Part shown: positions 1 to 5,087 of the stretch, in pieces
Layout of the letters: the number at the start of each line of letters is the position of its first letter
How positions within the stretch are numbered: the first letter of the stretch is position 1
Origin: Rhizobiaceae bacterium
Lineage (GTDB): Bacteria; Pseudomonadota; Alphaproteobacteria; Rhizobiales; Rhizobiaceae
NCBI GenBank assembly: GCA_004299545.1
Contig: SCRB01000588.1
Span: forward strand, 1 to 5,087
Length of the DNA: 5,087 nt
Reading direction: 5' to 3'
Translations under genes and position numbers: made by a program
Notes under the pieces: model-generated
What the model saw: only the letters and a program-made list of their open reading frames with translations
Databases searched by the model: none
Told to the model about the DNA's origin: nothing

Positions 1-681
1 CTCTAGCCAGCAAGACAAGCCGAGGCTTCCGATCGCAGTGAAACGGCCCGGTTCGCGGACAGGGCGCGCGTCCTGCTGGCGTATTGGTTCATGTACCGCG
101 GCGAGGATCAGCCCGACCGCGACAAACGCTGGCACAACAGCGATCCAGAAGACCGCGGCGAAGTGATTGGAGGTCAGCCACATCAACACAATTGCGACGA
201 GTGGACCTAGAAAGGCTCCGACGGTGTCGAGCGATTGTCTCAAGCCGAAGCTCGCGCCTCGCAGATCTGGTGGACTGATGTCAGCGACAAGCGCATCGCG
301 CGGCGCGCCGCGGATGCCCTTGCCAAGGCGGTCAACGAAGCGCGCGGCCACGAGCCAGCCGACAACGGAGGCGAGTGGAAAGATCATCTTGGTGCAAGCC
401 GACAGGCCATAGCCCAGCGCCGTAATGGTTTTGCGCCTGCCAAACCTGTCGCTGAGCACCCCTGAGAAGATTCTCGTAATCTGCCCCGTACCCTCGGCAA
501 CGCCTTCAATGAAGCCGACGGTAAGTGCCGAGGTGCCGAGCACCGTCACGAGATACACGGGTAGAAGCGCGTGGATCATCTCGGAGGAGATGTCCATGAA
601 CATCGAGACGAAGCCGAGCGCCCACACTCCAGCGGGAATCGCACGCAGGCCGCCCCTGCTCTTTGCGGAGCGGACCGCCAT
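1..681 (-). CDS. MFS transporter, 3' end cut by the window edge
   Basis: Inner-membrane transporter of the major facilitator superfamily, read on the minus strand; the frame is open to base 1, giving 227 residues, about half of a normal MFS protein (roughly the first six helices). Visible signs are the loop 2-3 motif (G74, D78, R79, G81-R82-R83-K84), a second basic loop at 114-134 with RLGKGIRGAPRDALVAD, and hydrophobic segments near 18-40, 42-62, 88-108, 152-170 and 176-196. The chosen ATG (681) has AGGAG eight bases upstream. An earlier in-frame ATG at 720 would overlap chrB by 17 bases and add 13 polar residues, but its ribosome site is poorer. The gene follows chrB closely, so the two are probably one transcript. 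Family knowledge: MFS genes with this basic loop do occur beside chrB-type genes. The substrate is unknown; export of chromate or a toxic metabolite is inference only. Confidence 0.88.
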   Translation of the reverse strand, partial: MAVRSAKSRGGLRAIPAGVWALGFVSMFMDISSEMIHALLPVYLVTVLGTSALTVGFIEGVAEGTGQITRIFSGVLSDRFGRRKTITALGYGLSACTKMIFPLASVVGWLVAARFVDRLGKGIRGAPRDALVADISPPDLRGASFGLRQSLDTVGAFLGPLVAIVLMWLTSNHFAAVFWIAVVPAFVAVGLILAAVHEPIRQQDARPVREPGRFTAIGSLGLSCWLE

Positions 682-703
682 AGCCCCCGCTCCTAGGTCG
701 CCT

Positions 704-1246
704 TCACTGATTTTCGCCATGGGCCTCAAAAACCTGCTGCGCATAAGCGTCGAGAAGTTCCTCGCAGCCCTTCAGACGCGCAGCGGCCTCCTCAGCCAGT
801 GTTCCGCCGTAGAAGTCGAGCTTTCTGATCTTATCGAACCAGCTCTGGAGTTTTTTGAGGTCGGTGTCCTCTTCCTCCAGTTCCGCATAGGTGAACTTGT
901 TCGTGGCCCGCTCTTTGGCAATCTCAGCCTCGAACCCAGCGCACCGGCCAATGAATTCCCGGTACTGTTCGTCCCGATCTGCTTTGAAACGGCCGACAAC
1001 TTTGTCTTCCTGGGCCCGGTCGAGCGCGACCGTCTCCAGAATCACCGCTTCACCGCTCATTCCAGCGATGTCGTTTTCCAGCATCTTCAGCCGACGAACG
1101 TGGTCGTCGGTCTTTGGCAGCAGGCAAACACCATTCTGAAGATAGATAGCTCCCATACCTTTGAGGCGGCGCCATAGAGCGATCCGCTTCGCGGAGGGCT
1201 CGGGTGGGACTTTGTAGGTCAGGAGAAGCCAAGGTGGTGTGACCAT
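704..1246 (-). CDS. chrB: ChrB N-terminal-domain protein (chromate resistance/regulation)
   Basis: Complete 180-residue protein matching the N-terminal domain of ChrB, recognised from the opening PPWLLLTYKVPPEPSAKR, the W25-R-R-L-K segment and YLQNGVCLLP at 35-44. Residues 75-170 are highly charged and probably helical. In the family, ChrB is a chromate-responsive cytoplasmic regulator of chromate resistance genes; full-length ChrB is about 300 residues with a second, C-terminal domain. That domain is absent here, so this is a single-domain version; a separate C-domain gene could lie beyond the left edge. The start is fixed by conserved residues beginning at position 4, and no downstream Met would keep the domain whole. 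No Shine-Dalgarno sequence precedes the ATG, and the predicted promoter places transcription start about at the ATG. The stop lies just before the MFS gene, suggesting an operon. Function as a chromate regulator is inferred from the family; chrA is not seen in the window. Confidence 0.85.
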   Translation of the reverse strand: MVTPPWLLLTYKVPPEPSAKRIALWRRLKGMGAIYLQNGVCLLPKTDDHVRRLKMLENDIAGMSGEAVILETVALDRAQEDKVVGRFKADRDEQYREFIGRCAGFEAEIAKERATNKFTYAELEEEDTDLKKLQSWFDKIRKLDFYGGTLAEEAAARLKGCEELLDAYAQQVFEAHGENQ

Positions 1247-1252
1247 GGCTAC

Positions 1253-1275
1253 ATAGTTATGTAACTATCGTTACA
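1253..1275. promoter_or_regulatory. Overlapping inverted repeats, candidate operator of chrB
   Basis: Two inverted repeats share one half-site. ATAGTTA and TAACTAT (1253-1259 and 1262-1268) are perfect 7-base arms around TG. TGTAAC and GTTACA (plus-strand 1260-1265 and 1270-1275) are perfect 6-base arms around four bases. Together they form three half-sites with a GTTA/TAAC core. They cover the predicted -10 and spacer of the chrB promoter, where a bound repressor would block polymerase. Autoregulation by ChrB is a reasonable inference, as ChrB is a known chromate-responsive regulator, but the binding protein is not shown by the sequence. Confidence 0.5.
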
Positions 1276-1281
1276 AGTCAA
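1253..1281 (-). promoter_or_regulatory. Predicted chrB promoter
   Basis: On the minus strand a strong -35 hexamer TTGACT (1281 to 1276) is followed after exactly 17 bases by AACTAT (1258 to 1253), a moderate -10 (A, A and T match at positions 2, 5 and 6). Transcription would begin about base 1246, the first base of the chrB ATG, so the message would have little or no leader. A weaker alternative is TTGTTC at 1290 to 1285. Confidence 0.55.
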
Positions 1282-1300
1282 TAGGAACAATCGCTCAGTA

Positions 1301-1332
1301 TTGACTCCGTACCAGAGTACGGAGTGCATTAT
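1301..1332 (+). promoter_or_regulatory. MerR-type promoter/operator before merR-hma
   Basis: A consensus -35 TTGACT (1301-1306) is separated by 20 bases from CATTAT (1327-1332). Between them lies a perfect dyad, CTCCGTAC and GTACGGAG (1305-1312 and 1317-1324) around CAGA. An overlong 19-20 base spacer with a dyad inside it is the hallmark of MerR-activated promoters, where the regulator twists DNA to align the boxes. The half-site CCGTAC/GTACGG matches the mercury-resistance operator of Tn21/Tn501 rather than the zinc, cadmium or copper types (recalled, not searched). Transcription would start about 1339, only some 12 bases before the merR ATG. It implies autoregulation. Confidence 0.85.
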
Positions 1333-1340
1333 GATCGAGA

Positions 1341-1346
1341 AGGAGG
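1341..1346 (+). promoter_or_regulatory. Ribosome binding site fixing the merR start
   Basis: AGGAGG sits four bases before the ATG at 1351. It decides against the upstream in-frame GTG at 1324, which lies in the operator and upstream of the predicted transcription start. Starting at 1351 also puts the metal-binding cysteines at exactly the classical MerR positions. Confidence 0.85.
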
Positions 1347-1350
1347 CGTC

Positions 1351-2061
1351 ATGGCCAAAGCGATCACCATCAGCCGGGCCGCCGAGCGCGCGGGCGTCGG
1401 CGTCGAGACCGTCCGCTTCTATGAGCGCCGCGGATTGATCGCGCAGCCGCCGCGGCCGAGAAGCGGCGGCTACCGTTTCTATGACGATACCATCGTCGAA
1501 CGTATCCGTTTCATCCGCCAGGCGCAGGAACTCGGCTTCTCGCTACGCGAGATCGCGGATCTCCTGTCGCTGCGGGCCGATCCGGCCGCCGACTGCGGCG
1601 ATGTGCGAGTTCAGGCCGTGGCCAAGCGCGAGGGTGTTGATCGCAAGATCGCGCAGCTTCAGCATATGCGGGCGGCGCTCGATGCCCTGATCGCGTCCTG
1701 CCCTGGCGGCGGCGCACTGCGTGCTTGCACCATAATTGATGCCTTGTCCGCACGAACGGGCGCGAATGCCGATCGATCGGAGGCAGACGGATCTCCGTCT
1801 CCGGGCGAGAGGCAACGCCAGAGCCAGGCAGCAAGAGGACTCAAGATGAAAACAGCCATCTTCAAGATCGACGGCATGCACTGCGACGGTTGCGCGCGCA
1901 CCGTCGCTGCGCTCGTCTCGTCGGAACCTGGAGTGCAGAAGGCGACCGTCTCGTTCAAGGCGCGAGAAGCTCGGATCTTGTTCGACCCGAATGCCGCGAG
2001 CGAGGAGCGCCTTGCCGCCACGATCCAGCAGGCCGGATATGCGGTTGTCGGCCGATCCTGA
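1351..2061 (+). CDS. MerR-family metal regulator fused to a C-terminal HMA domain
   Basis: A 236-residue protein; ordinary MerR proteins are about 130-150. Residues 5-70 are the winged helix-turn-helix DNA-binding region (ISRAAERAGVGVETVRFYERRGLI, then a GGYRFY wing). Residues 72-115 form the dimerisation helix. C82, C117 and C126 match, in number and spacing, the three Hg(II) ligands of classical MerR, with C-x8-C between the last two. A polar linker (about 133-165) leads to a 71-residue heavy-metal-associated domain with the GMHCDGC loop (C178, C181), like MerP or CopZ. Family knowledge: MerR proteins bind a dyad in an overlong promoter spacer and activate transcription on metal binding. 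The same dyad lies before this gene and before the ATPase, so this protein probably controls both. An in-frame ATG at 1846 with a good ribosome site may also yield the HMA domain alone. Hg(II) sensing is a strong inference; Pb(II) or Cd(II) sensing by a relative is the alternative. It could also be two adjacent genes fused by loss of a stop codon. Confidence 0.9.
   Translation: MAKAITISRAAERAGVGVETVRFYERRGLIAQPPRPRSGGYRFYDDTIVERIRFIRQAQELGFSLREIADLLSLRADPAADCGDVRVQAVAKREGVDRKIAQLQHMRAALDALIASCPGGGALRACTIIDALSARTGANADRSEADGSPSPGERQRQSQAARGLKMKTAIFKIDGMHCDGCARTVAALVSSEPGVQKATVSFKAREARILFDPNAASEERLAATIQQAGYAVVGRS
1769..1800. repeat. Two palindromes in the MerR-HMA linker DNA
   Basis: CCGATCGATCGG (1769-1780) is a perfect 12-base palindrome. 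Five bases on, AGACGGA and TCCGTCT (1785-1791 and 1794-1800) are 7-base inverted arms around TC. Both fall where the protein has only a polar linker, as expected if this DNA was once intergenic. There is no T-run, so it is not a convincing intrinsic terminator. Confidence 0.6.
1846..2061 (+). CDS. Possible internal-start product: free HMA metallochaperone
   Basis: From the ATG at 1846 the same frame encodes 71 residues that alone make a complete heavy-metal-associated domain: beta strand KTAIFKIDG, metal loop GMHCDGC (Cys 13 and 16 of this product), helix ARTVAALVSS, then VQKATVSFKAREARILFD and a second helix ending QAGYAVVG. This is the usual size of CopZ-type cytoplasmic chaperones. AGAGGA (1834-1839) lies six bases before the ATG, a ribosome site as good as those of real genes here. 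A free copy could hand metal to the ATPase, whose own N-terminus carries an HMA domain. No signal peptide is seen, so unlike MerP it would stay in the cytoplasm. Whether this product exists beside the fusion is inference. Confidence 0.45.
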   Translation: MKTAIFKIDGMHCDGCARTVAALVSSEPGVQKATVSFKAREARILFDPNAASEERLAATIQQAGYAVVGRS

Positions 2062-2091
2062 CCGGGGCGCCAAATTAGCTTCCGTCGCCTC

Positions 2092-2123
2092 TTGACTCCG
2101 TATGTCGGTACGGAGCGCAGGCT
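2092..2123 (+). promoter_or_regulatory. Second MerR-type promoter/operator, before the ATPase
   Basis: TTGACT (2092-2097) is followed by the dyad CTCCGTA and TACGGAG (2096-2102 and 2109-2115) around TGTCGG. The outer arms, total length of 20 bases and offset from the -35 are identical to the operator at 1305-1324, so the same MerR should bind both. The -10 is weak: GCAGGC at 19 or CAGGCT at 20 bases from the -35; the AGG-x-TAC stretch after the dyad resembles the Tn501 merT promoter (TAAGGT-TAC, from memory). A poor -10 suggests little transcription without the activator. The start would be near 2130, leaving a leader of about 65 bases. Confidence 0.83.
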
Positions 2124-2127
2124 ACCT

Positions 2128-2172
2128 CTCGAAGCCCACCGGCTCGAAGCTCTCCAAAGCGCCAACGCCGGT
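2128..2172 (+). repeat. Small repeats in the ATPase leader
   Basis: CTCGAAGC occurs twice (2128-2135 and 2143-2150), and ACCGGC (2138-2143) can pair with GCCGGT (2167-2172) across 23 bases. The pairing is short with a long loop, so a regulatory fold is possible but weakly supported. No known riboswitch is recognised. Confidence 0.25.
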
Positions 2173-2185
2173 CGGCAGACTCAAC

Positions 2186-2190
2186 GGAGG
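2186..2190 (+). promoter_or_regulatory. Ribosome binding site of the ATPase gene
   Basis: GGAGG lies five bases before the ATG at 2196. A nearer ATG at 2191 touches the GGAGG and runs into TGA after two codons, so it is not the start. Confidence 0.75.
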
Positions 2191-2195
2191 ATGCC

Positions 2196-4643
2196 ATGAC
2201 AATCGCAGCCGTAGCGGAATCCGGAACCTTGCCCTTATGGACCGAGGAACCGGCGAGCCGCCCCGATAGAGCCCGGATTCGGGCCCGGATCGGCGGCCTT
2301 CATTGCTCGCTTTGCACCGGCACCATCGAGAAGGCGCTGGGGCGTAAGCCCGGCGTCGACAAGGTCGCAGTGAGTCTGACCCACGAACAGGCGCTGGTCG
2401 AATACGATCCGGCGCGCGCCGATCCCGCCGAACTGCTGCAGACTCTGCGCGACATCGGCTACACGCTTCACGATCCGCGCAAGCTGCGCGCCTTCGAGGA
2501 CGAGGAGCGCGATCTCGTCCGCGAGAGTGGACGCTTCGTGACCGCGGTGACGCTCAGTGTCGCCGCGATTCCCATCATCGCGGACCCGGCGGTCGGGTGG
2601 ATCGGCTTCCTCCCCGCGCTGGTCTGCCTCAGTCTCGGCGGGATGGTGTTCCTCGTTCTCAAGAAGAGGAGCCTGTGGATGGCCACTGTCACCACCGGCG
2701 CACTGGCCGTGATGGCGCTCACCTTGCTCTATCTCAATCTCTTCGGCTATTTGACACGGGTGGGGCCATGGCTCTCTGCGGCGCTATCGATCGTCCTGGT
2801 CTTTGGCGTTGGCCGGCACATTCTTTACATGGCGGTGCAGGCACTCCGGCGCGGCATCCTGAACCAGCATGTTCTCCTGGAGATCGGCGCTTTCGCAGGG
2901 CTTGCCGGCGGTGCGATCGGACTTGTCTTGCACCGGACGGGATATCCGACGGCGGAGTTTTTCGCCGTTTCGGTCATGGTCGTGACCTATCACATTTTCT
3001 CCGAATGGCTGTCGCTGATCGTGAAGACGCGCAGCTCACAGGCGGTGAAGAAGCTCGTCAACCTTCAGCCGGAGACCGCCCACGTTCTGCGCGATCGCGT
3101 CGAACTCGAACTGCCCATCGCCGAAGTTCGCGTCGGCGACCGCGTGCGCGTCCGTCCCGGCGAGCGCATCGCGGTCGATGGTTTGGTTGTGGGAGGCCGC
3201 TCCAGCGTCGATCAGTCGATCGTGACGGGCGAACCGATTCCGGTCGAAAAGGTGGAGGGGGATCGCGTGATCGGCGGATCGATCAACGGCACCGGGGCGC
3301 TGCTGGTGGAGACGATGGCCGTTGGCGAGGACAGCTTCCTCCAGCGGATCGTTCGCGAGGTCGAGGATGCGCGCGCCTTGAAGCCCGGCCTGCTTCATCT
3401 CGTCGATCGCGTGCTGCGCATCTATACGCCGACTGTGCTGGGGATCGCTGCGCTGTCGGTTGTCCTGTGGCTGGCCGGATCCTGGCTCGCGACCGGGCAG
3501 GCCGATGTGGCGCGGGCCGTGTTCGCGGGCCTGAGTGTCCTCGTGATGGGCTATCCTTGCGCGGTTGGGATATCGGCTCCGCTGTCGATCGTTCGGGGCG
3601 CCGGCGACGCCGCCGGGCGCGGCATCCTGATGCGCACGGGCGAAGCGTTCCAGGGCTACCGGCTTGCGCGCAAGATCGTGCTCGACAAGACGGGCACGCT
3701 CACTGCGGGCCATCCCGTGGTGCGGGAAATCGAAACGCTGGGCGGGAGCGAGAACGAACTGCTGGCCCTTGCCGCCGCAGCCGAGGCGTCGTCTGAGCAT
3801 CCGCTCGCCCAGGCCGTGGTGCAGGCCGCATTCGAGCGTGAAGTGACGCCGCCGGACGTCGGCGATTTCGAAGCGGTGCCCGGCAAGGGCGTCATCGCGC
3901 GCATCGGCGATCATGAGGTCGTCGTCGGCAGTCCGCGGTTCGTGACCGAACGCGCCATCGATCTGTCGGGATTGTCCGCGCGCGTCGAGGTGCTGGAAGC
4001 GGCCGGACGCACGGTGATCGCGGTGGGTCGTGACGGACGAGCCATGGGGCTGGTGGCGCTCGGTGACACGGTCCGGCCTGAAGCTGGCCCAGCCATCGCG
4101 GCGCTGCGCAAAGCCGGCGTCACGCCGATCATGCTGACCGGCGACAACGAACGCGCGGCCCGTCGCGTGGCGGACGAAATCGGCATCGATGAGGTCCACG
4201 CCGGCGTTCTGCCGCACGAGAAGGCGAAAATCGTGCGCGATCTCCAGAAAAATCATACAAGGGTGGCGATGGTCGGGGACGGCATCAACGACGCCCCCGC
4301 GCTGATGCAAGCTGATGTCGGGATCGCGATGGGCGGCGGCGCGGACATTGCGATCGAGTCGGCGGACATCATCATCCTGTCGAACCGGCTGGATGCGCTG
4401 GCCGAGGCGCGGAAGATCAGCCGACGCAGCTACGGCAAAATGCTGCAGAATGTGGTTCTCGCCTTCACCTTCAATGGAATCGGCATCCCGCTTGCTGCGA
4501 CCGGCCTCATTCAACCGGTCTGGGCCATGGTCGCAATGGCGGTGAGCGTTACAGCGATCTTCGTCAACTCGCTGTCAGGGCAGCCGAGAATTTTCTTTGA
4601 CGCGATCTCCAGCATCGGCGGTCCCGCGGAGTCAGGCCTGTGA
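2196..4643 (+). CDS. P1B-type heavy-metal-translocating ATPase
   Basis: An 815-residue inner-membrane pump that uses ATP to move a soft metal ion out of the cytoplasm. In order: HMA domain at about 27-95 with metal loop GLHCSLC (C37, C40; Leu replaces the usual Met); hydrophobic segments near 113-129, 133-155, 160-184, 191-216, 225-246 and 255-278; actuator domain with TGEP 344-347; membrane segments near 408-430 and 437-465 holding YPC 453-455 where most relatives have CPC; phosphorylation site DKTGT with D497; SEHP 533-536; GKGV 563-566; TGDN 648-651; GDGINDAP 694-701; and two last helices (747-770, 772-793). The last helices resemble Cu(I) pumps: F759-N760 for Tyr-Asn and M781 with Ser at +3 but Val at +4. 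Substrate is therefore uncertain: Cu(I)-like or Hg(II)-like thiophilic ion. The start has GGAGG five bases upstream. The MerR operator upstream and coupled CcdA-like gene downstream make it the core of the unit. Confidence 0.93.
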   Translation: MTIAAVAESGTLPLWTEEPASRPDRARIRARIGGLHCSLCTGTIEKALGRKPGVDKVAVSLTHEQALVEYDPARADPAELLQTLRDIGYTLHDPRKLRAFEDEERDLVRESGRFVTAVTLSVAAIPIIADPAVGWIGFLPALVCLSLGGMVFLVLKKRSLWMATVTTGALAVMALTLLYLNLFGYLTRVGPWLSAALSIVLVFGVGRHILYMAVQALRRGILNQHVLLEIGAFAGLAGGAIGLVLHRTGYPTAEFFAVSVMVVTYHIFSEWLSLIVKTRSSQAVKKLVNLQPETAHVLRDRVELELPIAEVRVGDRVRVRPGERIAVDGLVVGGRSSVDQSIVTGEPIPVEKVEGDRVIGGSINGTGALLVETMAVGEDSFLQRIVREVEDARALKPGLLHLVDRVLRIYTPTVLGIAALSVVLWLAGSWLATGQADVARAVFAGLSVLVMGYPCAVGISAPLSIVRGAGDAAGRGILMRTGEAFQGYRLARKIVLDKTGTLTAGHPVVREIETLGGSENELLALAAAAEASSEHPLAQAVVQAAFEREVTPPDVGDFEAVPGKGVIARIGDHEVVVGSPRFVTERAIDLSGLSARVEVLEAAGRTVIAVGRDGRAMGLVALGDTVRPEAGPAIAALRKAGVTPIMLTGDNERAARRVADEIGIDEVHAGVLPHEKAKIVRDLQKNHTRVAMVGDGINDAPALMQADVGIAMGGGADIAIESADIIILSNRLDALAEARKISRRSYGKMLQNVVLAFTFNGIGIPLAATGLIQPVWAMVAMAVSVTAIFVNSLSGQPRIFFDAISSIGGPAESGL

Positions 4644-5087
4644 TCGGTAACCTTAATACGGCGATGCAAAACATTGACGCGCTCACGCCGCTGACCGTCG
4701 GACTGGTTTCGCTGGCCGGCCTGGTCGTCGGGGTCGCGCCGAGTTCGTTTCCGCTCATCTCCGTCGCCACGGGTCTCGCGCTCGGACAGGGCGCGGCGCC
4801 GGCCGAACAGAGGCGCGTTCGCGGATTGGAACTCTCCGTCGGCTTCGCGCTCGGCGTCGCCACGGTCGACGCGACCCTTGGTGCCCTGTTCGGGTTCTTC
4901 GGCTTCGCAGTTCTGCGCCTGCTGGCAAGCTACCTCGCCTATGCGTATCTCCTGTTCGCGATCCTCATGGTCGTCGCGGCGCTGGCGCTGCTGCGTGTTA
5001 TCCACATCGTCGTGCCGACGCTGGCGCCGGCGTCAAAGCCGGCCCGCAGCTTCGGCGGAAGCTATCTTCTCGGGCTTCCCTTCGGCA
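4640..5087 (+). CDS. CcdA/DsbD-like membrane protein, 3' end cut by the window edge
   Basis: 149 residues before the right edge, very hydrophobic, with helices near 18-48, 64-92 and 96-125 and a further one starting near 141. The first helix, [20 protein letters not shown], lines up with the CcdA/DsbD pattern in which SPC-x-(L/x)-P marks the first catalytic cysteine; here the triplet is A33-P34-S35, and no cysteine occurs in the visible part. The basic loop and following [18 protein letters not shown] helix also fit CcdA. Family members pass electrons across the membrane by a cysteine pair; without the first cysteine this one may have another role, such as metal handling or assembly of the pump. 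The GTG start overlaps the ATPase stop as GTGA, with CGGAG eight bases upstream, so translation is likely coupled. An ATG at 4664 is the alternative start. Family call is by pattern; the second cysteine site lies outside the window. Confidence 0.75.
   Translation, partial: MIGNLNTAMQNIDALTPLTVGLVSLAGLVVGVAPSSFPLISVATGLALGQGAAPAEQRRVRGLELSVGFALGVATVDATLGALFGFFGFAVLRLLASYLAYAYLLFAILMVVAALALLRVIHIVVPTLAPASKPARSFGGSYLLGLPFG

Noticed and set aside
425..1177. A 250-codon open frame on the plus strand opposite the MFS gene and chrB
   Set aside because: The opposite strand encodes two recognisable proteins over the same bases; this frame shows no family signature.
1324..1350. GTG at 1324 as an upstream start of the MerR gene
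   Set aside because: It lies at the operator edge and upstream of the predicted transcription start, and there is an AGGAGG before the ATG at 1351.
2062..2091. Possible terminator between the MerR-HMA gene and the second operator
   Set aside because: GGCGCC is a short palindrome but no stable stem followed by a T-run is present; read-through into the ATPase gene is possible.
2191..2199. A two-codon upstream frame (ATG-CCA-TGA) overlapping the ATPase start
   Set aside because: Its ATG abuts the GGAGG with no spacing, so ribosomes are unlikely to start there; probably chance.
2597..3796. A 399-codon open frame on the plus strand inside the ATPase gene
   Set aside because: It overlaps the well-supported ATPase in another frame and gives an Arg-rich sequence without any domain.
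3036..4514. A 492-codon open frame on the minus strand opposite the ATPase
   Set aside because: It mirrors the GC-rich codon pattern of a certain gene, has no recognisable domain and is rich in Arg, His, Asp and Gln as shadow frames are.

Overview
The window looks like part of a metal-resistance region from a GC-rich Gram-negative bacterium, most likely an alphaproteobacterium. This rests on gene content (ChrB-domain protein beside an MFS transporter; MerR, HMA protein, P1B ATPase and CcdA-like protein in a row), high G+C and strong GGAG-type ribosome sites. The lineage is inferred by feel for these families, not by a search. No transposase, integrase, tRNA, rRNA or CRISPR array is visible.

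There are two divergent modules around a regulatory region of about 100 bp (1247-1350). The left module reads on the minus strand: a single-domain ChrB protein (704-1246), then an MFS transporter (681 or 720 down to the left edge, where it is cut). Its promoter has a good -35 box and a -10 box lying so close to the ATG that the mRNA may be leaderless. Inverted repeats overlap the -10. The right module reads on the plus strand: a MerR regulator fused in frame to an HMA metal-binding domain (1351-2061), an 815-residue P1B-type ATPase (2196-4643), and a CcdA/DsbD-like membrane protein (4640 to the right edge, cut) that overlaps the ATPase stop codon by 4 bases.

The right module is the interesting part. 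Two near-identical MerR operators (1305-1324 and 2096-2115), each next to TTGACT, sit before merR and before the ATPase. They closely resemble the mercury-type CCGTAC/GTACGG operator. The regulator carries cysteines at exactly 82, 117 and 126, the Hg(II)-binding triad of classical MerR. Yet no merT or merA is present. The apparent targets are a P-type ATPase with an unusual Tyr-Pro-Cys membrane motif and a CcdA-like protein whose first catalytic cysteine is replaced by serine. A plausible reading is a soft-metal-responsive unit in which the HMA domain binds metal, the ATPase pumps it, and the CcdA-like protein has an accessory membrane role. The substrate could be Hg(II), Cu(I) or another thiophilic ion; the sequence does not settle it.

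Base composition varies: bases 841-900 (in chrB) are 50% G+C while 3121-3180 (in the ATPase) are 75%. These are only two local samples, but they fit a mosaic of modules with different histories.
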